64,000 bases of DNA, from the NCBI RefSeq assembly GCF_001015055.1, contig NZ_BBWZ01000017.1, forward strand, positions 19,907-83,906, read 5' to 3'. The translations under genes and the position numbers were made by a program. Below the pieces are notes generated by a model, which saw only the letters and a program-made list of their open reading frames with translations, searched no databases and had not been told where the DNA came from. Position 1 is the first letter of the stretch; every line of letters starts with the position of its first letter. This DNA is from Aneurinibacillus tyrosinisolvens. GTDB lineage: Bacteria; Bacillota; Bacilli; Aneurinibacillales; Aneurinibacillaceae. Positions 47,372 to 59,081 of the stretch are shown one piece after another.

Positions 47372-48659
47372 TGTTCTCCACGATTGCGAATGTGTTTAAG
47401 GTTGCCGACTTGCGTCGAAAGGTTATTTTTACCCTTTTGATGCTTGTCGTCTTTCGGATAGGAAGCTTCGTCCCGGTACCGAATATTAATGTAGGGCTGC
47501 TGGATCAAATCGCCCAGAAGAACAGCATATTCGGTTTCCTCAATACATTCTCGGGTGGGCACTTCGAAACTTCTCTATTTTCGCGATGGGCATTATGCCG
47601 TATATCACCGCGTCAATTATTATGCAGCTCTTATCGATGGATGTTGTTCCCAGGTTTACACAGTGGTCAAAAGAAGGAGATATTGGACGCCGGAAAATCG
47701 CACAGGTTACCCGCTATGGGACAATTGTGTTAGGCTTGATTCAAGCGACAGGGTTGTCTATTGGGTTTAACCGGATGATGCCTGGCCTTGTTGTCCAGCC
47801 TTCTTTTACAACATACGCAATGATTGCGATTGTTCTTACTGCTGGTACGGCTTTTCTCATGTGGTTGGGTGAACAAATCACTGAAAAAGGGATCGGAAAC
47901 GGGATTTCCGTTATCATCTTTGCGGGTATCGTAGCTGCAATTCCGAATGGAATGCAACAAATCTATGCTCAACTATTTGTTTCTAAGGATTTAATGTTCC
48001 TCAATATTGTAAAGTCTGTCGGAATTCTACTCGCGGTCATCCTGATTGTTATTGCGGTCGTTTTCGTCCAGCAAGGCATTCGAAAGATACCGGTGCAATA
48101 TGCAAAGAGAGTAGTGGGCAGGAAAATGTATGGTGGTCAGTCCACGCATATTCCTTTAAAGGTAAACAGCGCCGGAGTAATTCCCGTCATCTTCGCTCTG
48201 TCTTTGATTGTATTTCCTCGTACGATTGCTCAGTTCTGGCCAGGACATCCGGTATCCAACTGGGTTAGCCGTGTTTTTGACTACACGCAGCCGATTGGGA
48301 TGCTGATCTATGCCCTGTTGATTTTCGCGTTTACGTACTTCTATGTGTTCGTGCAAATCAATCCGACCCAGATGGCTGACAATATGAAAAAGAACGGTGG
48401 ATACATTCCAGGCATACGTCCAGGAAATGAGACAGCCCAGTATATTATTCGAACATTAAACCGAATTACTTTGGCAGGAGCATTCTTTTTGGCTGCCGTA
48501 TCTATTCTTCCGGTGTTATTCACAAAGGTTGCAGGTCTGCCGGCCAACATACAAATTGGCGGTACCGCTTTGCTGATTGTTATCGGGGTAGCACTGGATA
48601 CGATGAAACAAATTGAAACTCAGCTTATTAAGCGCCATTACAAAGGTTTTATGAAGTAA
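47371..48659 (+). CDS. secY: Preprotein translocase subunit SecY, one-base frameshift in sequence
   Basis: Two frames form a SecY of about 429 residues with ten helices. The first part ends ..NTFSGG; the second continues ..FSIFAMGIMPYITASIIMQLL. One G is missing in the run at 47557-47559: restoring GGGG gives GGALRNFSIFAMG, the plug-region sequence of the family. SecY is essential, so this is most likely a read error. Other marks are intact: the cytoplasmic loops and the C-terminal KQIETQLIKRHYKGFMK. It follows rplO in the spc operon, as in all Bacillales. Confidence 0.92.
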
Positions 48660-48671
48660 TATTAAAGATAA

Positions 48672-50101
<1,430 letters not shown>

Positions 50102-50104
50102 TAA

Positions 50105-50431
50105 ATGAAGGTGATGAGGTTGACAGACGATCATCCTCTGCCAGGCATCGGACAGTTCGTGCGGATGAAGCAAGGGCGTGACGCCGGGAAAATGGGCATC
50201 ATTATTTCCCTTTTGGATGCTCGATATGTTATGATTGCCGATGGGGATAAACGTAAATTTGACCGGCCGAAGAAGAAAAATATTCTTCATTTAGAGCCGC
50301 TCAATTACTTCTCTGATGAAGTTCAGCAGAGCCTTAATGAAACTGGTCGTGTAAGCAATGCAAAATTACGCTATGCTTTAAATAAGTATGCCGAGGAAGC
50401 TCAAGCTGACATGCTGGAGAAAGGAGACTGA
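50105..50431 (+). CDS. KOW-domain RNA-binding protein (L14e-like)
   Basis: 108 residues, with a KOW motif ([34 protein letters not shown]) at residues 15-50 and a helical C-terminus. The same small gene lies between map and infA in other Bacillales (YbzG-type). It resembles archaeal/eukaryotic L14e and L6e and is probably a ribosome-associated factor of unknown role. The start is uncertain: 50105 or the ATG at 50114, which has a better-spaced GAAGGTG. Confidence 0.8.
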   Translation: MKVMRLTDDHPLPGIGQFVRMKQGRDAGKMGIIISLLDARYVMIADGDKRKFDRPKKKNILHLEPLNYFSDEVQQSLNETGRVSNAKLRYALNKYAEEAQADMLEKGD

Positions 50432-50435
50432 TTTT

Positions 50436-50654
50436 ATGGCGAAAGAAGATGTAATTGAAGTTGAAGGAACCGTAATTGAGCCTCTGCCGAACGCAATGTT
50501 CCGTGTGGAGCTTGAAAACGGGCATAAAGTGCTTGCCCATGTATCAGGTAAAATCCGTATGCATTTTATCCGTATACTGCCTGGTGACAAAGTCACCGTT
50601 GAATTATCACCGTATGATTTGACCCGCGGGCGGATCACATATCGCTACAAATAG
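50436..50654 (+). CDS. infA: Translation initiation factor IF-1
   Basis: 72 residues ([57 protein letters not shown]), an OB fold binding the A site of 30S. AGAAAGGAG is placed 10 bases before the ATG at 50436. Confidence 0.98.
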   Translation: MAKEDVIEVEGTVIEPLPNAMFRVELENGHKVLAHVSGKIRMHFIRILPGDKVTVELSPYDLTRGRITYRYK

Positions 50655-50724
50655 AGTCAGGAAACGAGAAGTTAGAGGGCGCCTAGACCTCCAACCTCTA
50701 ATGTTACTGATTTCTAGAAGATGA

Positions 50725-50853
<129 letters not shown>

Positions 50854-50875
50854 TTACTAAGGAGGTGCACGAAAT

Positions 50876-51244
50876 ATGGCACGTATTGCGGGAGTCGACT
50901 TACCTCGTGATAAACGCGTTGTAATCGCGTTAACGTATATTTTTGGCATTGGACGTTCCACTGCTAATAAAATTCTGAGTGAGACTGGTATTAATGAAAA
51001 TACCCGTGTTCGTGATTTGACAGAAGATGAAACTGCCAAACTTCGCGAATGCATTGATAAGACCGTTAAGGTTGAAGGGGATCTTCGCCGTGAAGTATCT
51101 CTTAACATCAAGCGCCTTATCGAAATCGGTTCTTTCCGCGGTGTCCGTCACCGTCGTGGGTTGCCGGTTCGTGGCCAGCGTACTAAAACTAACGCACGTA
51201 CTCGCAAAGGTCCTCGTCGTACCGTTGCAGGCAAGAAGAAGTAA
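50876..51244 (+). CDS. rpsM: Ribosomal protein S13
   Basis: 122 residues; N-terminal [25 protein letters not shown] and basic tail [11 protein letters not shown]. 30S head bridging protein. Confidence 0.98.
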   Translation: MARIAGVDLPRDKRVVIALTYIFGIGRSTANKILSETGINENTRVRDLTEDETAKLRECIDKTVKVEGDLRREVSLNIKRLIEIGSFRGVRHRRGLPVRGQRTKTNARTRKGPRRTVAGKKK

Positions 51245-51259
51245 AGGGGGTAAATGAAG

Positions 51260-51658
51260 TTGGCGAAAAGAAAAGTAGCTGCGACTCGTACTCGTCGTCG
51301 TGATCGCAAAAACGTTGAAAGTGGAATTGCACATATTCGCTCCACGTTTAATAACACCATCGTTACTATCACTGATCCCCACGGAAACACAATTTCTTGG
51401 GCAAGTGCTGGTGGCCTTGGATTCAGAGGTTCTCGTAAAAGCACACCGTTTGCTGCTCAGATGGCTGCTGAACAAGCCGCTAAAGCTGCAATGGAGCATG
51501 GCATGAAATCCGTTGAAGTTATGGTTAAAGGACCAGGATCCGGCCGTGAAGCTGCCATCCGTTCCTTACAGGCTACTGGATTAGAGGTTAATATGATTAA
51601 AGATGTTACTCCTATTCCTCATAATGGTTGCCGCCCACCAAAACGTCGCCGTGTATAA
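51260..51658 (+). CDS. rpsK: Ribosomal protein S11
   Basis: 132 residues. A TTG at 51260 has AAAGGGGGT 8 bases upstream, and the product then starts [14 protein letters not shown] like its family. The ATG at 51254 is too near the site. C-terminal [11 protein letters not shown]. Confidence 0.95.
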   Translation: MAKRKVAATRTRRRDRKNVESGIAHIRSTFNNTIVTITDPHGNTISWASAGGLGFRGSRKSTPFAAQMAAEQAAKAAMEHGMKSVEVMVKGPGSGREAAIRSLQATGLEVNMIKDVTPIPHNGCRPPKRRRV

Positions 51659-51742
51659 TTTGGCATCAAGTCGCATAAAATAGCAGTTTAAAAAGTTATA
51701 CACCTGTGAATACTATGGTAATATGATACAAGCAGGTCTGTG

Positions 51743-51817
51743 CTTTGGTTGCGATTTACTGGTAACCGCCAAAGGGGAATTCCGGTCGTGGACCCTGTAT
51801 GACCCGTCCGGAATTTT
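51743..51817 (+). promoter_or_regulatory. Two-hairpin leader before rpoA
   Basis: Two hairpins lie between rpsK and rpoA: CTTTGG (51743-51748) with CCAAAG (51769-51774), with inner GGTT/AACC, and AATTCCGG (51778-51785) with CCGGAATT (51808-51815), then TTTT. The second could end part of the transcripts and set the ratio of ribosomal proteins to RNA polymerase. This is inference from structure only. Confidence 0.5.
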
Positions 51818-51843
51818 CGACGTTTTGAAGGAGGGTTTGTGTG

Positions 51844-52788
51844 ATGATCGAAATAGAAAAGCCAAAGATCGAAGTGGTAGAAGTAAATGAAGACTCTACC
51901 TATGGTAAATTTGTGGTTGAGCCTCTAGAGAGAGGATATGGTACTACACTTGGCAACTCGCTTCGTCGTATCCTGTTATCTTCTTTACCCGGCGCTGCAA
52001 TTACCAACGTTCAAATCGATGGGGTCCTCCACGAGTTCTCCACGATCGAAGGCGTGGTAGAAGATACTACCCAGATCATCTTAAATTTAAAAACACTTGC
52101 TCTTAAAATCCATTCGGATGAAGAGAAAGTGCTGGAGATTGATGCGGAAGGCTCAGGAGTTATCACAGCTGCCGATATTCGTGCGGACAGTGATGTGGAA
52201 ATTCTGAATCCTGAATTACCGATTGCTACGATGGAAGACGGCGCTCGTCTTCATGTTCGTATGTCTGCTAATCGCGGGCGTGGATACGTTTCCGCTGATC
52301 AGAACAATCGGGCTGATCTGCCGATCGGGGTTATTCCTATTGATTCAATCTATACTCCTATCAGCCGTGTAAACTACCAGGTAGAAAATACACGTGTTGG
52401 GCAGGTAACAAATTACGATAAATTAACATTAGAAGTATGGGCCGATGGAAGTATCCGTCCGGAAGAAGCCGTAAGTCTCGGTGCAAAGATTATGACAGAG
52501 CATCTAAATCTGTTCGTAGGTCTCACTGATGAAGCTAAAGAAGCGGAAATCATGGTAGAGAAAGAAGAAGACAAGAAAGAAAAAGTGCTTGAGATGACGA
52601 TTGAAGAGCTTGATCTTTCTGTCCGTTCCTACAACTGCTTAAAACGTGCCGGAATTAACACGGTACAGGAATTAACGCAGAAAACAGAGGAAGATATGAT
52701 GAAAGTGCGTAATCTTGGCCGTAAATCGCTTGAGGAAGTTCAGGAGAAACTGGAAGAACTCGGCCTTGGGCTTCGCAAAGACGACTAG
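51844..52788 (+). CDS. rpoA: RNA polymerase alpha subunit
   Basis: 314 residues: N-terminal dimerisation domain ([19 protein letters not shown]), an acidic linker (KEEDKKEKV), and the C-terminal alpha-CTD ([48 protein letters not shown]) contacting UP elements. The ATG at 51844 follows AAGGAGGG. Confidence 0.98.
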   Translation: MIEIEKPKIEVVEVNEDSTYGKFVVEPLERGYGTTLGNSLRRILLSSLPGAAITNVQIDGVLHEFSTIEGVVEDTTQIILNLKTLALKIHSDEEKVLEIDAEGSGVITAADIRADSDVEILNPELPIATMEDGARLHVRMSANRGRGYVSADQNNRADLPIGVIPIDSIYTPISRVNYQVENTRVGQVTNYDKLTLEVWADGSIRPEEAVSLGAKIMTEHLNLFVGLTDEAKEAEIMVEKEEDKKEKVLEMTIEELDLSVRSYNCLKRAGINTVQELTQKTEEDMMKVRNLGRKSLEEVQEKLEELGLGLRKDD

Positions 52789-52824
52789 GGATACAGACAT
52801 CTGTTTAAAGGAGGGAAAAAAAGG

Positions 52825-53190
52825 ATGGCACATTCTAAATTAGGCCGCAACAGTTCTGCTCGTAAAGCGCTGTTCCGCGATCTGGTTACGGATCTTATCA
52901 TCAGCGAACGCATTCAAACCACAGAAAGCAAAGCGAAAGAAGTGCGTTCTATCGCTGAAAAAATGATTACTTTGGCAAAACGCGGTGACCTGCACGCTCG
53001 TCGTCAAGTAGCCGCTTTTGTGCGTAAAGAAGTTGCTGACAAAGAAACCAACCAGGATGCAATTCAAAAATTATTTGATACAATTGCACCTCGCTTTTCC
53101 GAGCGTCAAGGTGGTTATACCCGTATTTTGAAAATCGGACCTCGCCGTGGCGATGGTGCACCGATGGTATACCTTGAGTTAGTTGAATAA
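52825..53190 (+). CDS. rplQ: Ribosomal protein L17
   Basis: 121 residues ([21 protein letters not shown]..., [16 protein letters not shown]). Ends the alpha part of the super-operon; a terminator follows. Confidence 0.98.
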   Translation: MAHSKLGRNSSARKALFRDLVTDLIISERIQTTESKAKEVRSIAEKMITLAKRGDLHARRQVAAFVRKEVADKETNQDAIQKLFDTIAPRFSERQGGYTRILKIGPRRGDGAPMVYLELVE

Positions 53191-53207
53191 TAAAGCACTG
53201 ACGCAAG

Positions 53208-53237
53208 AAAGGGTGAGGATATTATCACCCTTTTTTT
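53208..53237 (+). terminator. Terminator after rplQ
   Basis: AAAGGGTGA (53208-53216) pairs with TCACCCTTTTTTT (53225-53237). Confidence 0.85.
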
Positions 53238-53267
53238 GCATGCAAATTTTGAAAGCGGTGTGATGGT

Positions 53268-54107
53268 GTGAGCGAAAACATAGTACAGCTTACGAATGTT
53301 TTCTTTTCCTACGAAGGAACAGAGACTAAAGAAATGGCCGTACAGGATGCCTCATTAACAGTAAGAAAAGGTGAGTTTCTTTCGATTATCGGACACAATG
53401 GCTCAGGGAAATCGACATTAGCCAGAATGCTGAACGGGCTTTTGCTTCCAACCCATGGAGAAGTGAAAGTAAATGGACTGGCTACGAATGACGAAGACAA
53501 GATATGGGAGATTCGCCGTGCCATCGGAATGGTTTTCCAAAACCCGGATAACCAATTTGTTGCACCGACTGTTGAGGATGACATTGCTTTTGGTCTCGAA
53601 AATCTTGGCGTTTCTCCTTCTGCTATGGAAGCGCGTATTCTTGATGCCCTGGAGAAAGTGGACATGCTCGAATTTAGACATGCGGAGCCAAATCGTCTTT
53701 CCGGCGGACAGAAACAGCGTGTGGCGATTGCGGGGATGCTGGCGATTCACCCGGAAATTCTCGTGCTCGATGAAGCAACCGCGATGCTTGACCCGCAGGG
53801 ACGGAAGGAAGTCCTGGAAATCATTCACCGAATGAACCGGGAGCTTGGAATGACGGTCATCCAGATTACCCATTACCTTGAAGAAACACTGAGAAGTGGC
53901 CGGATTATCGTAATGGACGGAGGAAAACTGGTTGCGGAAGGAACACCGGATGTTATCTACCAGCGGGTAGAATGGCTAAGAAAGCTAGGTTTGGATGTTC
54001 CCTTTGCCTGCGATCTCCAGTACCGGCTGCAGAAAGAAGGAATTACGTTTCCTGCGTTCACTACGACGTCGGAAGGAGTGCTTGATCACCTATGGACATT
54101 CGATTAG
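53268..54107 (+). CDS. ecfA1: ECF transporter ATPase A1
   Basis: 279 residues. Walker A GHNGSGKST (near 45), signature LSGGQKQRVAIAGML, Walker B ILVLDEATAMLDPQG. It energises shared vitamin and metal uptake by ECF transporters together with EcfA2 and EcfT. GTG start; overlaps ecfA2 by 16 bases. Confidence 0.95.
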   Translation: MSENIVQLTNVFFSYEGTETKEMAVQDASLTVRKGEFLSIIGHNGSGKSTLARMLNGLLLPTHGEVKVNGLATNDEDKIWEIRRAIGMVFQNPDNQFVAPTVEDDIAFGLENLGVSPSAMEARILDALEKVDMLEFRHAEPNRLSGGQKQRVAIAGMLAIHPEILVLDEATAMLDPQGRKEVLEIIHRMNRELGMTVIQITHYLEETLRSGRIIVMDGGKLVAEGTPDVIYQRVEWLRKLGLDVPFACDLQYRLQKEGITFPAFTTTSEGVLDHLWTFD

Positions 54108-54985
54108 AACATGTTGGCTATACGTATGCCAGAGGGACACCTTTTGAATATCAGGCACTGTACGACGTTTCGCTTCATATTCCTCAGGGAAAATATATTG
54201 CGATTATCGGCCATACAGGCTCGGGGAAATCGACATTGATTCAGATGCTGAACGGGCTGCTGCAGCCGACCGAAGGCGTGCTTAAAGTTGGGGATTTTAC
54301 GCTCCCGGTAAAAAAGCAAAAAGGCATGGAGAAATTACGGCAGCATGTAGGACTTGCTTTTCAATATCCGGAATATCAATTGTTTGAAGAAACCGTACGG
54401 AAGGACGTCGCGTTTGGGTTAACCAACATGGAGGTGCCGCCTGAACTTGTTTCTTCCCGCGTGAGTGAAGCTCTCAGGCTTGTCGGACTTAAGCCGGAAG
54501 AGTACGGAGACAAATCTCCGTTTGCGCTTAGCGGGGGGCAAATGAGACGCGTAGCGCTGGCGGGCGTACTTGTCATGAACCCAAAGATTTTAATTCTTGA
54601 TGAGCCGACAGCCGGCCTCGATCCGGCCGGGCATCGTTCGATATTAGGAATGATTGATCGGATACATGCAGAGGAGAAGCGAACAACCATCCTCGTCACT
54701 CACAGCATGGAAGATGCCGCGCGTTATGCGGATTATTTATACGTTATGAACAACGGCAGGATATGGATGGAGGGGACGCCGGAAGATGTATTTCAGAAAC
54801 CGGATAAAATTCAGGAAGCAGGATTGGACTTGCCGGAGATTACACGCTTTATCGCCAGGTTTAACCGCAGGATAGAAGAGACAGGCAGCTCGTTTTCTCC
54901 CCTTCCTTATAATATTTTCAAACCTGAAACGCTTGTAGAGGAAATCGCTGTTCGCATGCGGGGTAAGAGGAGGAAAACGAGATGA
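54092..54985 (+). CDS. ecfA2: ECF transporter ATPase A2
   Basis: 297 residues, Walker A GHTGSGKST, signature LSGGQMRRVALAGVL, Walker B ILILDEPTAGLDPAG. Asymmetric partner of EcfA1. Its end overlaps ecfT by 4 bases. Confidence 0.95.
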   Translation: MDIRLEHVGYTYARGTPFEYQALYDVSLHIPQGKYIAIIGHTGSGKSTLIQMLNGLLQPTEGVLKVGDFTLPVKKQKGMEKLRQHVGLAFQYPEYQLFEETVRKDVAFGLTNMEVPPELVSSRVSEALRLVGLKPEEYGDKSPFALSGGQMRRVALAGVLVMNPKILILDEPTAGLDPAGHRSILGMIDRIHAEEKRTTILVTHSMEDAARYADYLYVMNNGRIWMEGTPEDVFQKPDKIQEAGLDLPEITRFIARFNRRIEETGSSFSPLPYNIFKPETLVEEIAVRMRGKRRKTR

Positions 54986-55785
54986 GCCTTTTAACGACCA
55001 TCCCGATTGGCCAGTATATTGCCGGCACATCCTTCATGCACCGGGTCGACCCGCGCGCAAAGCTATTATTCATTTGTTTTTATATTGTTCTTCTTTTTCT
55101 TGCCAACACGCCGCTTTCGTTCCTGCTGGCGGCCATCGTCTGCATGCTCGGCGTTATTCTGTCGCGCATCCCGATAAAATATATTTTGCGGGGGCTCAAG
55201 CCGATTCTCTGGCTGATTCTTTTAACAGTAGTTATTCAAGTATTGACCAACAAAGAGGGTGCCCTGCTGTTCTCATGGAGATTTGTTGAGATTCACGAGA
55301 AAGGTGTACAGGAAGCGGCACTTGTATCTGTACGCATCATTTTGCTCATGATATCCGCATCGCTACTTACCCTTACGACTTCACCCATCCGCCTGACGGA
55401 TGGCCTGGAAAGCCTCTTCTCACCGCTTCGCCGCTTTGGATTTCCGGCTCACGAGCTGGCCTTGATGATGTCTATCTCTCTTCGCTTTATTCCTACGCTC
55501 CTGGAGGAGACGGATAAAATCGCAAAAGCGCAAATGTCGAGGGGGGCCGCATTTTCCAGCGGTCCGATTGTAAAGCGGATGAACAATATCCTTCCGCTTA
55601 TCGTCCCGCTCTTCGTGCAGTCTTTCCGCCGGGCGGAGGATCTGGCGCTTGCCATGGAAGCGAGAGGGTACAGGGGCGGCGTAGGGCGCACCAAATACCG
55701 TCAGCTGCAATTTAGCTGGCGCGATATTGTACTGCTTATTACAGCGGTTATATTGGCCGTCATTGTGTGGTTTTTGCGGGCATAA
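54982..55785 (+). CDS. ecfT: ECF transporter transmembrane subunit T
   Basis: 267 residues, with five or more helices and the coupling motif LAMEARGYRGG (near 230), which binds the ATPases. It serves several substrate-specific S subunits encoded elsewhere. Confidence 0.95.
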   Translation: MSLLTTIPIGQYIAGTSFMHRVDPRAKLLFICFYIVLLFLANTPLSFLLAAIVCMLGVILSRIPIKYILRGLKPILWLILLTVVIQVLTNKEGALLFSWRFVEIHEKGVQEAALVSVRIILLMISASLLTLTTSPIRLTDGLESLFSPLRRFGFPAHELALMMSISLRFIPTLLEETDKIAKAQMSRGAAFSSGPIVKRMNNILPLIVPLFVQSFRRAEDLALAMEARGYRGGVGRTKYRQLQFSWRDIVLLITAVILAVIVWFLRA

Positions 55786-55827
55786 GTTTACACGCTGCTT
55801 TCTTTGGAAAGGATGAAAAGGGAACAG

Positions 55828-56595
55828 ATGGAACGACGCAAGATAAAACTAACGTTCAGCTATCAAGGGACAGCCTATTACGGATTTCAGCGGCAGCGCA
55901 ACGGTCCCAGCGTGCAGAAAACGATGGAAGATGCACTGCGGAAAATTCTAAAACAAGAAACGACGCTGCATGCATCCGGAAGAACAGATTCCGGGGTACA
56001 TGCCAGGCAGCAGGTGGCGCATTTTTGCACGGCGGCAAGGATGCCGGCAGACAGAATCCCAGTGGCCATAAACACCATCCTGCCGGACGATATTGTTGTC
56101 CTGGAGGCTGTCGATATGCCTGCGGACTTTCATGCGCGTTACTATGTAACCGAGAAGACATACAAGTATCGTCTTTTAAATCAGCGTCCCGCTGATCCTT
56201 TTCTAAGAGAATGGGCCCAGCACGTGAAAATTCCGCTTAATTTAGAGAAAATGAGGCGTGCTGCTGCTTATCTCGTCGGAACCCACGACTTTACTTCTTT
56301 TTGTTCGACTCGTGCGGTTGTGGAAGATAAAGTGCGGACCATTCATGAAATAAGGATTGAGGAGAGCAAGCGGGATGACAGTCTGCCTGGCCAGGGATTC
56401 GATATCTGGCTTACGTTCCGCGGAAGTGGCTTTCTTTACAATATGGTCCGGATTATGACAGGTACACTTGTTGAGGTTGGGAAAGGAAAGTGGGAGGCAG
56501 AGGATGTCAGGCGAATGCTGGAAGCCAGAAACCGCGACATCGCAGGAATTACCGCGCCCGCGCATGGTTTATACCTTTGGGAAGTGAAGTATTAA
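55828..56595 (+). CDS. truA: tRNA pseudouridine synthase A
   Basis: 255 residues: RKIKLTFSYQGTAYYGFQRQ, the catalytic Asp in ASGRTDSGVHARQQVAHF (near 55), and GSGFLYNMVRIMTGTLVEVG. It modifies positions 38-40 of tRNA anticodon arms. I chose the ATG at 55828 with AAAAGGGA upstream; 55813 has too short a spacing. Confidence 0.95.
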   Translation: MERRKIKLTFSYQGTAYYGFQRQRNGPSVQKTMEDALRKILKQETTLHASGRTDSGVHARQQVAHFCTAARMPADRIPVAINTILPDDIVVLEAVDMPADFHARYYVTEKTYKYRLLNQRPADPFLREWAQHVKIPLNLEKMRRAAAYLVGTHDFTSFCSTRAVVEDKVRTIHEIRIEESKRDDSLPGQGFDIWLTFRGSGFLYNMVRIMTGTLVEVGKGKWEAEDVRRMLEARNRDIAGITAPAHGLYLWEVKY

Positions 56596-56634
56596 GCTTT
56601 TCTTAATCAACGCGACCTGGTGTATAAAAAAATC

Positions 56635-56716
56635 TTGACTCTATTCATTACCTGTAGTAACATATTCTTTGGTATTTTAAAACCCACTAGCCCCGAACTT
56701 GTCGGTTTTTAAAATA
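56635..56716 (+). promoter_or_regulatory. rplM promoter and L13-type leader
   Basis: TTGACT (56635-56640), a 17-base spacer and TAACAT (56658-56663) start a leader that folds as one long stem: TATTTTAAAACC (56673-56684) with GGTTTTTAAAATA (56704-56716), closing a loop of about 19 bases (CACTAGCCCCGAACTTGTC). L13 leaders with such a stem precede rplM-rpsI in many Firmicutes and are thought to bind L13. Confidence 0.65.
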
Positions 56717-56767
56717 TATGGTTATCGGAATTTGCAAACAATGCAAATGCTTTTAGGAGGGAAAATA

Positions 56768-57205
56768 ATGCGCACCACATACATGGCAAAGCCACAAGAA
56801 GTAGAGCGTAAGTGGTATGTAGTTGACGCTGAAGGACAGACTTTAGGTCGTCTTGCCAGCGAAGTAGCTGCTATTCTTCGTGGGAAATTCAAGCCTGAAT
56901 ATACACCACACGTTGATACTGGAGATTTCGTAATTATTATCAACGCTGAGAAAGTTCACTTGACTGGAAACAAACTTGCTGACAAGAAATACTACCGTCA
57001 TTCCGGATACCAGGGCGGATTGAAAGTAACAACTGCAGGTCAAATGCTCGCTACTAAGCCTGAGCGTATGCTTGAGTTGGCCATTAAAGGTATGCTTCCA
57101 AAGAATCGTCTTGGACGCCAATTAGGAACAAAATTGAATGTATACGCTGGATCAGAGCATCCACACCAAGCACAGAAACCAGAAAACTGGGAACTGCGCG
57201 GTTAG
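56768..57205 (+). CDS. rplM: Ribosomal protein L13
   Basis: 145 residues ([34 protein letters not shown]..). The ATG at 56768 follows AGGAGGG. First of the L13-S9 pair; likely binds its own leader. Confidence 0.97.
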   Translation: MRTTYMAKPQEVERKWYVVDAEGQTLGRLASEVAAILRGKFKPEYTPHVDTGDFVIIINAEKVHLTGNKLADKKYYRHSGYQGGLKVTTAGQMLATKPERMLELAIKGMLPKNRLGRQLGTKLNVYAGSEHPHQAQKPENWELRG

Positions 57206-57224
57206 GTAAAGGGAGGGTAAATTC

Positions 57225-57617
57225 GTGGCACAACTTCAATACTACGGAACAGGTCGTCGTAAGAATTCCGTTGCACGCGTACGTTTAGTACCGGGTGATG
57301 GTCAGATTATCATTAACGAACGTCCAATGGACGAATATTTTGGTCTTGAAACACTAAAGCTTATCGTTAAGCAGCCGCTCGTACTTACTGAAACAAACGG
57401 TAAATACGATGTGCTCGTAAATGTTAACGGTGGTGGTACAACAGGACAAGCGGGAGCTATCCGTCATGGTGTATCCCGTGCGCTTCTTGAAGCTGATCCT
57501 GAGCTTCGTCCGGCCCTTAAGTCTGCTGGATTCTTAACACGTGACCCACGTATGAAAGAACGTAAGAAATACGGCCTTAAAGCCGCTCGTCGTGCACCTC
57601 AGTTCTCTAAGCGTTAA
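57225..57617 (+). CDS. rpsI: Ribosomal protein S9
   Basis: 130 residues, GTG start; [17 protein letters not shown] and the basic C-terminus RRAPQFSKR, which touches the P-site tRNA. Terminator follows. Confidence 0.97.
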   Translation: MAQLQYYGTGRRKNSVARVRLVPGDGQIIINERPMDEYFGLETLKLIVKQPLVLTETNGKYDVLVNVNGGGTTGQAGAIRHGVSRALLEADPELRPALKSAGFLTRDPRMKERKKYGLKAARRAPQFSKR

Positions 57618-57634
57618 TTCGGATTCTCCGATAC

Positions 57635-57664
57635 AAAAACCGGTCCCTTGTGGGCCGGTTTTTT
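57635..57664 (+). terminator. Terminator after rpsI
   Basis: AAAAACCGG (57635-57643, partly) pairs with CCGGTTTTTT (57655-57664) around TCCCTTGTGGG. Confidence 0.85.
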
Positions 57665-57744
57665 GTTTTATGGTAAAGGTATGGGAGGGTAATGTTATAG
57701 GAAAGGATAAGGAATGGTGCATAGGATGAAGCAAGGGTGATGCT

Positions 57745-58188
57745 ATGAATGATAATGTCGTTTCTTTTGGGGAGTGGGCACAGGCCCATAATGAAATGGT
57801 AAAAGAGAAAATCATTCGCGGAATTGACAGGCATGAAGTCAACCGCTACTACGATAAAGTTATTAATGTTTCGATTCAGCATTTGTCTTTGCTGGAGCGA
57901 TATCTTATCGAAGAGTATCTGGGGGAGATTATTATCCGTTTTTTTATGATTGGCGCAGAAGCAAGCAAGCAGCGCCTGGCCGGCCGGACACCTGAGGAAA
58001 TAGAGACCGTTTATTCGAAAGATTTTTACCAATGCATTTACGAAATAGCCGGAGATTTTCGTATCAATCGCCATGTTGGAGAGTGGGATGCTTACTCTGT
58101 TTCCATTATGGCAGAGGATCTTTCCGTGAAGTGGTTCCGTAAAGGATTGGAATATGGTGAGAGACAGAGAAAGATGAGATTGCTATAG
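57745..58188 (+). CDS. ybaK: YbaK-like protein (DUF2521)
   Basis: 147 residues with FRINRHVGEWDAYSVSIMAEDLSVKWFRKGLEYGERQRKMRLL at the end. In B. subtilis ybaK sits between rpsI and cwlD, exactly as here. The function is unknown. Predicted cytoplasmic and helical. AAGGGTGATGCT precedes the ATG. Confidence 0.8.
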   Translation: MNDNVVSFGEWAQAHNEMVKEKIIRGIDRHEVNRYYDKVINVSIQHLSLLERYLIEEYLGEIIIRFFMIGAEASKQRLAGRTPEEIETVYSKDFYQCIYEIAGDFRINRHVGEWDAYSVSIMAEDLSVKWFRKGLEYGERQRKMRLL

Positions 58189-58275
58189 CGCAGCAGCGGG
58201 CTTCCAGCAGGGGGCCTGTTTTTCTTTGTACAGGGACATAAAAAGAAAGGCCAGGCCATATCCTGTACTAAAAGG

Positions 58276-59013
58276 ATGAGAGGAGTAAGAAACCATCTGA
58301 TGAAGAAAAAAGCCACGCTTTGGGTCGCTGCTCTGCTGCTGCTTGTTTCCTTGTTAACATATAAAATACCCATTGATGAATCATGGTCAGTCTGGTCTCT
58401 TCCCCTGTCGGGCAAAATCATTGTGGTGGATGCGGGACACGGGGGGCCTGATGGAGGGGCAGAGAGTGCAGGTGGGCTTATTGAAAAAGATATTACACTC
58501 CCTATAAGTATGTATTTACGCGATTTTTTACAGGAGGCGGGTGCTCTTGTGGTTATGACACGAGAGGAGGACGTCGATCTCGCCGACCAGAATACAAAGG
58601 GGCTCAGTAAAAGAAAAACCGAGGATTTGCTGCGCAGGGCAAGGATTGTAAAGGAAAAAGAAGCTGATTTGCTTGTTAGTATTCACCTTAATGCCATTCC
58701 TTCTCCGCGGTGGTCAGGAGCACAGACATTCTATTCGCCTACTCTTGAGAAATCGGGACAGGTTGCCCACCTTATTCAGGATGAGATTAAACGGGTGCTC
58801 ACTAATACGGACAGAACAGCCAAAAAGACGAATGATATTTATATTCTGCGCAGTGCAGAGCTGCCTGCTGTCCTCGTAGAGGTGGGATTCTTATCGAATG
58901 TGAAAGAAGCGAAGCAGATGGGAACCGCGCAGTACCAAAAACAAATGGCAAACGCCATTTACCAGGGGATTCTGCGTTATTATTCAGGGGAAACCATTTC
59001 GACAGGACAATAG
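58276..59013 (+). CDS. cwlD: N-acetylmuramoyl-L-alanine amidase CwlD
   Basis: 245 residues from the first ATG (237 from 58300). One N-terminal signal or anchor helix, then an Amidase_3 domain with zinc ligands His in VVDAGHGGPDGG, Glu in GLIEKD and His in SIHLNA, and the catalytic Glu in VEVGFLSN. Needed to make muramic-delta-lactam in the spore cortex, with PdaA. The start is uncertain because neither ATG has a well-spaced site. Confidence 0.92.
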   Translation: MRGVRNHLMKKKATLWVAALLLLVSLLTYKIPIDESWSVWSLPLSGKIIVVDAGHGGPDGGAESAGGLIEKDITLPISMYLRDFLQEAGALVVMTREEDVDLADQNTKGLSKRKTEDLLRRARIVKEKEADLLVSIHLNAIPSPRWSGAQTFYSPTLEKSGQVAHLIQDEIKRVLTNTDRTAKKTNDIYILRSAELPAVLVEVGFLSNVKEAKQMGTAQYQKQMANAIYQGILRYYSGETISTGQ

Positions 59014-59081
59014 GTTTGGATGTATGTTGTTTGAATGGTATAATAAAGGGCAAACATGTGACAATGAAGAGGTGATCGAGA

